Source: Synechococcaceae bacterium WB8_1B_136 (GTDB taxonomy: Bacteria; Cyanobacteriota; Cyanobacteriia; PCC-6307; Cyanobiaceae). Taken from it: DNA of 32,875 nt. The stretch is from assembly GCA_010029175.1 (NCBI GenBank), contig RGNC01000003.1, positions 1 through 32,875 on the forward strand, read 5' to 3'. The notes below the pieces were generated by a model. That model searched no databases. It saw nothing but the letters and a program-made list of their open reading frames with translations, and was not told where the DNA came from. The translations under genes were made by a program, and so were the position numbers. Positions 24,052-31,369 of this stretch are shown piece by piece. Position 1 is the first letter of the stretch; every line of letters begins with the position of its first letter.

Positions 24052-24071
24052 GGGGGCCCGCTCGGGCTCCC
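24052..24071 (-). promoter_or_regulatory. Stem-loop between cmpA and cmpB
   Basis: Read on the minus strand, GGGAGCCCG and CGGGCCCCC pair with one mismatch around a very small loop, immediately after the cmpA stop codon. No T run follows on the minus strand. Such a hairpin after a binding-protein gene commonly protects the upstream mRNA and raises its yield over the permease gene; that role is inferred here. On the plus strand the same hairpin is followed by TTTT but no gene reads into it. Confidence 0.5.
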
Positions 24072-24078
24072 TTTTGCG

Positions 24079-25431
24079 TCAGCTCTTGATCTTGAGGCTG
24101 CTCAGATAGGCCTGGGGATTGCTGGGGTCGTAGATCGTTCCGTCGAAAAACACCTCCTTGCCACGGCTGGGCGACGTTGGAATGTCCTTGGCCGGAAGCC
24201 CCAACTCCTTGGCGGCCTTCAACCAGAGGTCGTCACGGACAACACGGTTGTTGATGGCTTCGGCCTGCTGGATGCTGTCTACGGTGCCGGGGTAGAACTT
24301 CCAGCGGAGAGATTCAATCAGGAACCACAGGGTGAGGCTCTTGTAGGGGTAGGAGATCACCCCTCGGTCGCTGTTCCAGTAGAGCGGCCCCAGCTTCGGG
24401 TTCGTTTCGCGTGTGCCATTGGCACCGATCCTGTACTGACCCTTGAGGGATTCTTGCAGCACTGAAACGGGTACGTTGTACCACTTTCTGGAACTAAGAA
24501 TCTTTGCTGCCTCATCTTTGTTTTCCGCTTTGTCGAGCCACATCTGCGCTTCGATCAAGCCCTTGAGCAGTGCAACGGCAGCCTTGGGATGCTTGTTCAC
24601 CCAGTCTGAACGAACAGCCAGGTATTCCTCAGGGTGTACCTTCCAGATCTGTGCGGTGGTGGCTGCGAGGTAGCCCACGTTGTCCTTGGCGATGCGGGAA
24701 GGCCAGGGATCTCCTGTCGAAAAGGCCTCCATCGTGCCGTTTTTCATGCCTTGCAGTGTTTCTGGAGCCGGCACAGTGAGGAGTTCCACGTCCTTGTTGG
24801 GATTCACGCCGCCAGCGGCCAGCCAGTAACGGATCCAGATGTCCTGGTTGGCCTTCGGGAAGGTGTAGGCGGCCCGGAACTTACGGCCTTCCTTCTGGCT
24901 AAACGTCTTGAAGAAGCCATTTGAAGTCTTCTTCAGGTCGTAGCTGAGATTGCCATCCTTCACCGAATTTGCCGCAGCGATGCCATTGCCCTGGCTCATC
25001 AGCATCGCGAGCACAACCATCGGTACTTTTTTGCCATTGGTGATGGCGCCTTCACTGATCATCTGGGGCATGGGCAGCTGCCACTGACCGCCGTCGATTC
25101 CACCCCCGGCTGACCCCAACACCACGTTGTCGCGTGCTGCGGCCCAGCTCGCCTGCTTGCTTAACTTCACATCCAACCCATGCTTTGAAAAGAAGCCTTT
25201 CTCCACACCCACCACAAGGGGTGCAGCTTCAAGAATCGGCACAAAACCGAGATTGACTGTCCCGGTTTCCAGCTGGCTGGCAGCTTGGCTGTTGACAGCT
25301 GTTTGTGGCGAAGATCCTGAAGCGCCCCCAGTGCCGGTCTTGCTGGGGGGGTTACCCATGCAGCTTGTCAGCAGAATCGAGCTGGAGAGTGTCCCGGCGA
25401 TTAGAGCCAGACAGGTGTGACGCTTTGTCAT
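24079..25431 (-). CDS. cmpA: CmpA-like bicarbonate-binding lipoprotein
   Basis: A 450-residue periplasmic solute-binding protein of the NrtA/CmpA family with a lipoprotein signal (hydrophobic 7-22, lipobox LTSC, C24 as the lipidated residue), followed by a Gly/Ser/Thr linker. Diagnostic blocks are GGGIDGGQWQLPMP (109-122), TFPKANQDIWIRYWLAAGG and STGDPWPSR. From memory of the two structures, NrtA has His and Lys at the two substrate-defining positions where CmpA has Gln198 and Glu270; here the aligned residues are Q196 (ANQD) and E269 (HPEEY), with T190 matching Thr192. This favours bicarbonate over nitrate. Start ATG 25431 gives a clean signal peptide. Base composition is lower in GC than the surrounding genes. 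Confidence 0.85.
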   Translation of the reverse strand: MTKRHTCLALIAGTLSSSILLTSCMGNPPSKTGTGGASGSSPQTAVNSQAASQLETGTVNLGFVPILEAAPLVVGVEKGFFSKHGLDVKLSKQASWAAARDNVVLGSAGGGIDGGQWQLPMPQMISEGAITNGKKVPMVVLAMLMSQGNGIAAANSVKDGNLSYDLKKTSNGFFKTFSQKEGRKFRAAYTFPKANQDIWIRYWLAAGGVNPNKDVELLTVPAPETLQGMKNGTMEAFSTGDPWPSRIAKDNVGYLAATTAQIWKVHPEEYLAVRSDWVNKHPKAAVALLKGLIEAQMWLDKAENKDEAAKILSSRKWYNVPVSVLQESLKGQYRIGANGTRETNPKLGPLYWNSDRGVISYPYKSLTLWFLIESLRWKFYPGTVDSIQQAEAINNRVVRDDLWLKAAKELGLPAKDIPTSPSRGKEVFFDGTIYDPSNPQAYLSSLKIKS

Positions 25432-25476
25432 GGTGAAATGGATCGGTGTGGGAGGTGTTGGCGCTGAAAGTTGAGG

Positions 25477-25491
25477 GTCAGCCAATATGAC
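25477..25491. promoter_or_regulatory. Inverted repeat GTCA-N7-TGAC upstream of cmpA
   Basis: GTCA (25477-25480) and TGAC (25488-25491) are perfect inverted copies separated by seven bases, 46-60 bases before the cmpA start codon. The size suits a dimeric regulator, either as operator or overlapping the promoter. No specific protein can be named. Confidence 0.4.
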
Positions 25492-25522
25492 TAACCCTTG
25501 GTCTCTAGGCTGCTAACTATCC

Positions 25523-25542
25523 TTAGTGGCATAAGAAATGCC
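25523..25542. promoter_or_regulatory. Candidate LysR-type site upstream of cmpA
   Basis: GGCAT (25528-25532) and ATGCC (25538-25542) form a perfect dyad with a five-base spacer, overlapping TTA-N6-TAA at 25523-25534. The known activator of cmp operons, CmpR, is a LysR-type protein whose reported motif is TTA-N7/8-TAA; the spacing here is one base shorter, so this is only a candidate. It lies 92-111 bases before the cmpA start codon. Confidence 0.4.
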
Positions 25543-25854
25543 GGGAAGGGAAGGTTGAGACCCCAGGAATCGGATCCGCCGGAACGTTAGGAAGTGCGTC
25601 TGTTCCCTTGGGGCGGCTTGGCCTGCAGTGGTTCTGACTGTGGTGATAAGTTGCGATTATGGTTGGCCGTGACTGGTTGTCGGTTGCCAACTTCTGGCAG
25701 TCTCCAGCTGTGATGGGCTTCCCTCTAGTCTCAAACGATCGTCATCTCCGTGATCAAGCGGTCGCGGAAGATTAGAAGCTGTCTGAGAGGTGCTGGGTCG
25801 GTTGGTTCTCAGTGTTCCTGACTGTGTTGATCAGTCTTGGTTATCTGGGCTGAA

Positions 25855-26034
25855 TCATCTGCCGGGCTGCCACAGGCGTCCTGGCAGCACCAGCCAGAAG
25901 CCGAGCACCATCGCCAGCATCAGCAGAAAGCGGGCACTTAGGAAGCGAATCACGTTTTCACGCGTCAGCAGTGTGGCCTCGAAGGCCTGCAGGTGCTGCT
26001 GCAGCGTTCTCCACCATTGCAGGGGCATAGCCAT
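25855..26034 (-). CDS. Small membrane protein downstream of the sigma factor
   Basis: A 59-residue frame from ATG 26034 (a second ATG at 26028 is also possible). AGGA on the minus strand lies three bases before the first ATG and nine before the second, which favours the second slightly. The N-terminal half is polar and helical (WWRTLQQHLQAFEATLLTRE), and the C-terminal half is one transmembrane helix (FLLMLAMVLGFWLVLPG). It follows the sigma factor gene by about 90 bases on the same strand and may share its transcript. I do not recognise a family; the helix and ribosome site are the only support. Confidence 0.5.
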   Translation of the reverse strand: MAMPLQWWRTLQQHLQAFEATLLTRENVIRFLSARFLLMLAMVLGFWLVLPGRLWQPGR

Positions 26035-26123
26035 TTTCCTGGGGCCACCGATGTGTGGTGTGGCTACCCAAGTCAGCGGCAAATTAGGCAGCCCGGGTTG
26101 GCTGTTGGGGCGGTTCGCTCCAG

Positions 26124-27116
<993 letters not shown>

Positions 27117-27237
27117 GGGCTGGAGCCTTGGGCAAGATCAGAGTTGCGAAACCATAGAGGGCGCCGGCGGTTAACTGACGATCTCCCCCAGAACTGGTTT
27201 CGGCTATCTACGCTGCCCGCTAATTCATCTGCTCCCG

Positions 27238-28107
27238 GTGGCCGCGCTTCGGCTTCGCGATCACCCCAGCTACTGCGGCCAACGGGTTGTTCTGGCCACC
27301 ATGCACGGCAAGGAGCGAGCCATGGGCCGGCCCTTCCGCCATGCTCTGGGGGTGGAGCTGGTGCTGCCCTCCAACCTCAATACGGACAGCCTGGGCACCT
27401 TCTCCGGGGAGACAGCCCGCCCGGCCGATGCCGCCAGCACCTGCCGGAACAAGGCTGAGGCTGGCATGGCCATCACCGGTTTGCCGTTGGGCCTGGCCAG
27501 CGAGGGCAGTTTCGGCCCGCATCCGGCCGTTCCGCTGGTGGCGGTGGGCCACGAATGGATGACCTTCGTGGATGGCGCTCAGGGGTTGGCGATCACGGAG
27601 CAGCTTCTCTGCTGGCGCACCAATTTCAGCCACTGCCTTCTGGCTCCAGGGGAGGATCCAGCGGCCTGGCTCCAGCGGGTGGGCTTCCCGACCCATGCCG
27701 TGATCGTGCGTCCCAACGGCCTTGGTGCCGCGGTGGCCAAGGGGCTTCAATTCCTCGACCAGCTCACGGCGGCAGTGCAATGGGCCGCCGCCCACTCCAA
27801 CGACGGCAGCGTTCTGCTGGAGACGGACATGCGCGCCCACCTGAATCCCACCCGGATGGCGAGCCTCCGCCGCCTGGCCTTCCGCCTGGCACGCCGGATT
27901 CGCAGCCGCTGTCCAGCCTGTTCAGCCCCGGGCTGGGGGTGGATGGATCGCATCAGCGGCTTGCCCTGCCGCTGGTGCGGTGCACCCACTCCGCTGACCC
28001 AGTTTGAGCTGCACGGTTGTGCTGCCTGTGGTCACCGCCAGCATCACCCGCGCCGGGACGGCATGGTGACCGCCGATCCTGGCCAGTGCCCTGACTGCAA
28101 CCCTTAG
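27238..28107 (+). CDS. DUF6671-like protein with C-terminal double zinc ribbon
   Basis: A 289-residue protein starting at GTG 27238. The N-terminal 220 residues contain conserved-looking blocks (VVLATMHGKERAM, TDSLGTFSGE, LASEGSFGPHPAVPLVAVGH) that I associate with the DUF6671 family of unknown function. The C-terminal 70 residues carry four CxxC pairs (CPAC, CRWC, CAAC, CPDC), consistent with two zinc ribbons. It is presumably cytoplasmic; no signal peptide or membrane helix is seen. It lies divergent from a sigma factor and converges with frp, 25 bases between stops. The zinc ribbons suggest nucleic-acid or protein binding, which is inference. Confidence 0.78.
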   Translation: MAALRLRDHPSYCGQRVVLATMHGKERAMGRPFRHALGVELVLPSNLNTDSLGTFSGETARPADAASTCRNKAEAGMAITGLPLGLASEGSFGPHPAVPLVAVGHEWMTFVDGAQGLAITEQLLCWRTNFSHCLLAPGEDPAAWLQRVGFPTHAVIVRPNGLGAAVAKGLQFLDQLTAAVQWAAAHSNDGSVLLETDMRAHLNPTRMASLRRLAFRLARRIRSRCPACSAPGWGWMDRISGLPCRWCGAPTPLTQFELHGCAACGHRQHHPRRDGMVTADPGQCPDCNP

Positions 28108-28132
28108 GACGCCGCTGGTCGGTCCGCCTGGT

Positions 28133-28459
28133 TCAGAACCGGGCCATGGCAGTGATCTTGCCCAGCTTCTCGGCGTCGAGGCCCTGGAGCTCCTCAGGCT
28201 GCAACAGTCCTTCCTTGATCAAACTGGCGAAGGTGAACAGCAGGCCCTCAAAGCGGAAATCGAAGCGTCCTTCGATCACGTGGCGTTGAATGCTGATGAA
28301 GTCGTGGAGTTGCCACACCGCTTCCGCGCCCGCGAGCTCGACGGCCTGCAGTTTGATGGCGGCGATCAAGCCCGCCACAGCGCGGGTGTAGGCCTGCTCA
28401 AAAGCAACCCGCGCCACGGTTTGCTCCTCTTCTGTCCAGCCGACAAGGGTGATGTCCAT
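28133..28459 (-). CDS. frp: Fluorescence recovery protein FRP
   Basis: FRP binds photoactivated red orange carotenoid protein, detaches it from the phycobilisome and speeds its return to the orange form, ending non-photochemical quenching. The 108-residue protein aligns by eye with Synechocystis FRP: AVWQLHDFISIQRHVIEG carries W49, H52, D53 and R59, matching W50, H53, D54 and R60 that are important for activity, and the end EELQGLDAEKLGKITAMARF matches the family C-terminus. It is all-helical and cytoplasmic. The ATG at 28459 is 22 bases after the crtW stop, so it is the last gene of ocp-crtW-frp. FRP next to OCP indicates an OCP1-type system. Confidence 0.93.
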   Translation of the reverse strand: MDITLVGWTEEEQTVARVAFEQAYTRAVAGLIAAIKLQAVELAGAEAVWQLHDFISIQRHVIEGRFDFRFEGLLFTFASLIKEGLLQPEELQGLDAEKLGKITAMARF

Positions 28460-28481
28460 GTTGGGACGCTACTGCGCCGCA

Positions 28482-29174
28482 TCAGGCGCCGCGAGCCTGA
28501 GGCAACTGGTGCCAGGCCAGTTCTGGCGCCTGATGGTGCTCGAGGTGGTACCCGAAGTGATAGCAGGCCAGCAGCGAAAGCCAGGTCGGCAGCTCCAGGC
28601 TGGCCGCCCGGTGCGGATTGCTATTGGAGGCGGGGTTGCGATGGGGGAGGTAGGTGCCCACCACAAACAGCTGCAGGGAACTCAGCAGCAGCGGCACGGT
28701 GCACAGCAGCAACACCGCCCCCGCTGAACTCAGCAGGGCCAGCAGGCCCCAACCAGCCAGCAGCCCAGCCATCTGCAGCGGGCGCAGGTAGCCCGCCATG
28801 AACCTGGCGTACCAGGCCAGAGGGTTGGGCTGCCCCGGGCCATGAAAGTCAGGGTCGAGCCGGGAACCGGAATGGCGATGGTGCTGCTGATGCTTGCGCC
28901 GCAGAGGCGCGAAGCCCAGGCAGCCATAGAGCCCCAGGGCCAGCTGCCCCATGCCGTCATTGAGTGCAGGCCGCTCAGGCAGCAACACCCCATGCATGGC
29001 GTCGTGGCCAACGATGAACAGCCCCGTCTGCAGGAGTGTGCGCCCCAGCACCAGCCCCAGCAGTGCCAGCGGGGCAAGTTGGCTGAGGTCTGCCCAGAGC
29101 AGGCCAAGGCTGGCGAGCCAACCCAGAAGGATCAGCCCTGCCAGCACGAGCCCCCGACGGGTGGGGCTGCTCAA
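28482..29174 (-). CDS. crtW: Beta-carotene ketolase CrtW
   Basis: CrtW adds 4-keto groups to beta-carotene, giving echinenone and canthaxanthin, the ketocarotenoids bound by orange carotenoid protein. The 230-residue membrane enzyme has the di-iron histidine clusters of the fatty-acid-desaturase superfamily: HDAMH (57-61), HQQHH (95-99) and HLEHH (210-214), with FGYHLEHHQAPELAWHQLP near the C-terminus typical of CrtW. Hydrophobic helices lie around 8-30, 33-56, 75-90 and 125-175. The start is TTG at 29174, which overlaps the ocp stop as TTGA; this unusual start codon is supported by the coupling. Its place between ocp and frp ties pigment supply to the photoprotection system. Confidence 0.92.
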   Translation of the reverse strand: MSSPTRRGLVLAGLILLGWLASLGLLWADLSQLAPLALLGLVLGRTLLQTGLFIVGHDAMHGVLLPERPALNDGMGQLALGLYGCLGFAPLRRKHQQHHRHSGSRLDPDFHGPGQPNPLAWYARFMAGYLRPLQMAGLLAGWGLLALLSSAGAVLLLCTVPLLLSSLQLFVVGTYLPHRNPASNSNPHRAASLELPTWLSLLACYHFGYHLEHHQAPELAWHQLPQARGA

Positions 29175-30124
29175 CGGGCGAACTTGAGCAGTTCCGCAGG
29201 CGAAGCCAGCAGATCGATGGCCACGAAGTAGATCTTGCCCTCTGGATTCAGCAGGAAGCGCCAGGCCACGTTCATGCCGATGCCGGCACCGAACCAGGGG
29301 GTCTGCACCTTGCCGGTCACCTTGATCTGGGTGTAGCCATCCTCACTGGGCTCGGCGTAGCCCCGTTCCGGCAGCAGGCGCAGGTTCTGGCAATCCTCGC
29401 GGAAGAAGCGCAGGATCGCCTCGGTGCCCACGATCGGTTTCTGGAAAGGAGGCTGCAGGGCGCCATCCGCCAGGAACAGCTGGATCAGGTTGTCGAAATC
29501 GTTGGCGTTCAGCAGATCCATGTAGCTGTTCACCGTGGGGTTGATCACCCCCTCGATGAACACCTTCTTGCGACTGGCCTCCGGGGTCGGCGCCACCACC
29601 GGCTCCGCTACCCGCTGGCCCTCACCCTTGGCGGGGTCGTATCCCATGTCCACCACGAAGTTGCGCAGCAGGGTGATCTGCTGGCCCTGTTCCACGCCCT
29701 TCACGGAACTGAGCACCGAGGCCGCGTTGGCCGACAGCTGATAGCCCTCGGGGATGGGGGCCACGATGCCTGCCGCCATCCACTGGCCCAGCTGATACCA
29801 GAAACCCAGCTTGATGTTCACCGACCAGTTGGCGTAGGTGCGCCCGATCGGGGTGTCGCTTCGGTTGGCCAGATCGCACATCACCTGGCTCTGCTCGCTG
29901 AAGCCCATGGCCTTGATCTGGTTGAGCACCGGCTCGGCGAACTGCATCCGCGCCGCACCGGGTGCCGCCACGGTGATGGTGGTGCCCATCTCCAGGTAGG
30001 CGTACCAGATCAGAGCCAGCTGATCTTCAGCGCTGAGCAGACGGAAGCGCGCGGTGATGGCGGGCACCACGTCCGCTGCGAGGGTGTCCGGAAAGATCCG
30101 GGTGGCCTTCTCAAGCGTGAACAT
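29171..30124 (-). CDS. ocp: Orange carotenoid protein (OCP1-type)
   Basis: OCP is the blue-green-light sensor and quencher of phycobilisome energy. The 317-residue protein has both domains: the all-helical N-terminal carotenoid-binding domain (about 1-165) and the NTF2-like C-terminal domain (about 190-317). Key residues, one less than Synechocystis numbering, are present: W40 and Y43 in WYAYLEMG, the tryptophans of LGFWYQLGQWM, the interdomain Arg in LLRNFVVDMGYD (about 154), the Tyr of NPTVNSYMDLLNANDFD that hydrogen-bonds the carotenoid keto group, and the Trp of VQTPWFGAGIGMN. With FRP in the same operon, OCP1 is the natural class. ATG 30124 is preceded by a 23-base dyad. Confidence 0.97.
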   Translation of the reverse strand: MFTLEKATRIFPDTLAADVVPAITARFRLLSAEDQLALIWYAYLEMGTTITVAAPGAARMQFAEPVLNQIKAMGFSEQSQVMCDLANRSDTPIGRTYANWSVNIKLGFWYQLGQWMAAGIVAPIPEGYQLSANAASVLSSVKGVEQGQQITLLRNFVVDMGYDPAKGEGQRVAEPVVAPTPEASRKKVFIEGVINPTVNSYMDLLNANDFDNLIQLFLADGALQPPFQKPIVGTEAILRFFREDCQNLRLLPERGYAEPSEDGYTQIKVTGKVQTPWFGAGIGMNVAWRFLLNPEGKIYFVAIDLLASPAELLKFAR

Positions 30125-30135
30125 CGGCAGGGCTC

Positions 30136-30158
30136 ATCTGTTAAAGAGTCTTACAGAT
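30136..30158. promoter_or_regulatory. Inverted repeat just upstream of ocp
   Basis: ATCTGT (30136-30141) and ACAGAT (30153-30158) are perfect inverted copies with an 11-base spacer that is itself partly symmetric. It begins 12 bases before the ocp start codon and could be an operator or a 5'-UTR hairpin. One arm reads TTACAGAT, resembling half of an RpaB (HLR1) site, but a second direct half-site is not seen. Confidence 0.45.
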
Positions 30159-30162
30159 CCTA
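30157..30162 (-). promoter_or_regulatory. Candidate -10 element for ocp
   Basis: TAGGAT on the minus strand, 33 bases before the ocp start codon; a transcript would start near 30150, inside the dyad. No convincing -35 hexamer is seen. Confidence 0.35.
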
Positions 30163-30265
30163 GGTGACTGCCGGGCGGTCTGGCTCGCTGGGTGCTAATC
30201 AGGCGCGCTTTTGCCTGCTCGCCGCTGCCGTTGAGTTCGGCGCGGTGATGCCTGGGTGGCCTTGA

Positions 30266-31006
30266 ATGGGGGCCCTGGTGCTGGTTCCGGTGCGTCCCTG
30301 GAGCTCCATCCCCATCGCTCCGGTTGATGAGCCGCTGGAGATGCTGCCCTCCGAGTTGCTGCGGATCGAGCCCCATCCCTATGCCGCCGTGGGCGCTCCG
30401 TATGGCGATGGGGCCTCGCCATTCCGGCTGCGGCAGCAGGTGGTGGCACGTCTGCTCCAGGCCCAGACCTGCCTGCAGCAGCAGCAGCCCCAGTGGCGTC
30501 TGGCGATTTTCGATGCCTGGCGCCCTCTGGCGGTTCAGCGGTTCATGGTGGAGCACGCCATCCAGCAGGAGTGCGACGCAAGGGGCATCCACCACCAGCT
30601 GCCCTCCCCTGAGCGGGATGCGGTGGTGGCCGAAGTAGGGCGCTTCTGGGCTCCGCCCTGTGAGGATCCGGCAATGCCACCGCCCCACAGCACCGGTGCG
30701 GCGGTGGATCTCACCCTGGCCTGCCTCGACGGCCAGTTGCTCGATCTGGGTTCCCCGATTGATGCCATCGGTGCTGTCTCGGAACCCGACCACTACCGCC
30801 GCGTTGCCGAGCGCAGCGCTGCCGGCGATGGGCGCACCCGGGCGCTGCTGTTTGATCAGCGCCGCGATCTGCTGCGGCAGGTGATGGAGGATGCCGGCTT
30901 CGCCCGGCATCCCAATGAGTGGTGGCACTTCAGCTGGGGGGATCAGCTATGGGCCTGGCGCACGGGCAGCCCGCAGGCGCGCTATGGCCGGTGGCAGGGG
31001 GGCTGA
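30266..31006 (+). CDS. VanX-like D-alanyl-D-alanine dipeptidase
   Basis: A 246-residue zinc dipeptidase of the M15D (VanX/DdpX) type, which splits D-Ala-D-Ala. Zinc ligands and catalytic residues have the family spacing: H141 and D148 in HSTGAAVD, E218 and H221 in EWWHF, and the substrate Arg R86 in DAWRP. There is no signal peptide, so it is probably cytoplasmic, where such enzymes recycle dipeptide from wall turnover rather than conferring glycopeptide resistance; no vanH or vanA-type ligase lies nearby. ATG 30266 is divergent from ocp across 141 bases. It converges with the small secreted protein, 9 bases between stops. Confidence 0.9.
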   Translation: MGALVLVPVRPWSSIPIAPVDEPLEMLPSELLRIEPHPYAAVGAPYGDGASPFRLRQQVVARLLQAQTCLQQQQPQWRLAIFDAWRPLAVQRFMVEHAIQQECDARGIHHQLPSPERDAVVAEVGRFWAPPCEDPAMPPPHSTGAAVDLTLACLDGQLLDLGSPIDAIGAVSEPDHYRRVAERSAAGDGRTRALLFDQRRDLLRQVMEDAGFARHPNEWWHFSWGDQLWAWRTGSPQARYGRWQGG

Positions 31007-31015
31007 GGAGGTGCT

Positions 31016-31369
31016 TCAGCGATCCAGGCCGAGACTTTCGGCCAGGGCCTGCGCCTGCTCCTTGCTCATCAACCCCGAAGTGATGCAGCGGTTGATGCTG
31101 CTCACCGTCAGGTCGCGCTGCAGCCGTTGCAACTGGGCTACCACCGCCGGAGATTCCTCCTGGTAGGCCCCCAGTTGCTGGCGGTAGGCGGCCTGCATCA
31201 GCTCCGGCCTGCAGGTGGTGGGGTCGGGGTTGTACTCCCTGGGGGTGGAGGCTGGTGGCGCCGGCACCCCCTGGCGCGACTGGGCCCTGCTGCCCGTCGG
31301 CCACAGCAGTCCAACCGCCACCAGCACCGCCAGCCAGCCGGCCTGGCCCGCCATGGGGCCCACGCTCAT
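31016..31369 (-). CDS. Small secreted protein, unknown function
   Basis: A 117-residue protein from ATG 31369, overlapping the sulfite reductase stop as ATGA, so it is probably translated from the same mRNA. Residues about 9-28 form a signal-peptide hydrophobic core (GWLAVLVAVGLLWPTG) with a likely cleavage site around SRAQS. The mature part is helical and charged, with two cysteines (TTCRPEL and NRCITSG) that could form a disulfide, and ends in SKEQAQALAESLGLDR. I do not recognise the family. Open codons upstream lie within the reductase gene and were excluded. Confidence 0.72.
   Translation of the reverse strand: MSVGPMAGQAGWLAVLVAVGLLWPTGSRAQSRQGVPAPPASTPREYNPDPTTCRPELMQAAYRQQLGAYQEESPAVVAQLQRLQRDLTVSSINRCITSGLMSKEQAQALAESLGLDR

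Larger units (their letters stand above)
25432..25854. other. Intergenic region upstream of cmpA, no gene seen
   Basis: About 420 bases without a credible coding frame and visibly richer in A and T than its surroundings. It should hold the cmpA promoter (minus strand) and the 3' flank of the small membrane protein gene. Two inverted repeats stand out near the cmpA side and are listed separately. The trinucleotides GTA and TAC do not occur anywhere in it, so a canonical NtcA core (GTA-N8-TAC) is absent. Confidence 0.7.

Noticed and set aside
25432..25854. NtcA-binding site upstream of the transporter operon
   Set aside because: Searched for GTA-N8-TAC; neither GTA nor TAC occurs in the gap, and GT-N10-AC was not found either.
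30266..31006. Glycopeptide resistance locus
   Set aside because: Only the VanX-like dipeptidase is present; no VanH, VanA-type ligase or VanRS regulators in the window.
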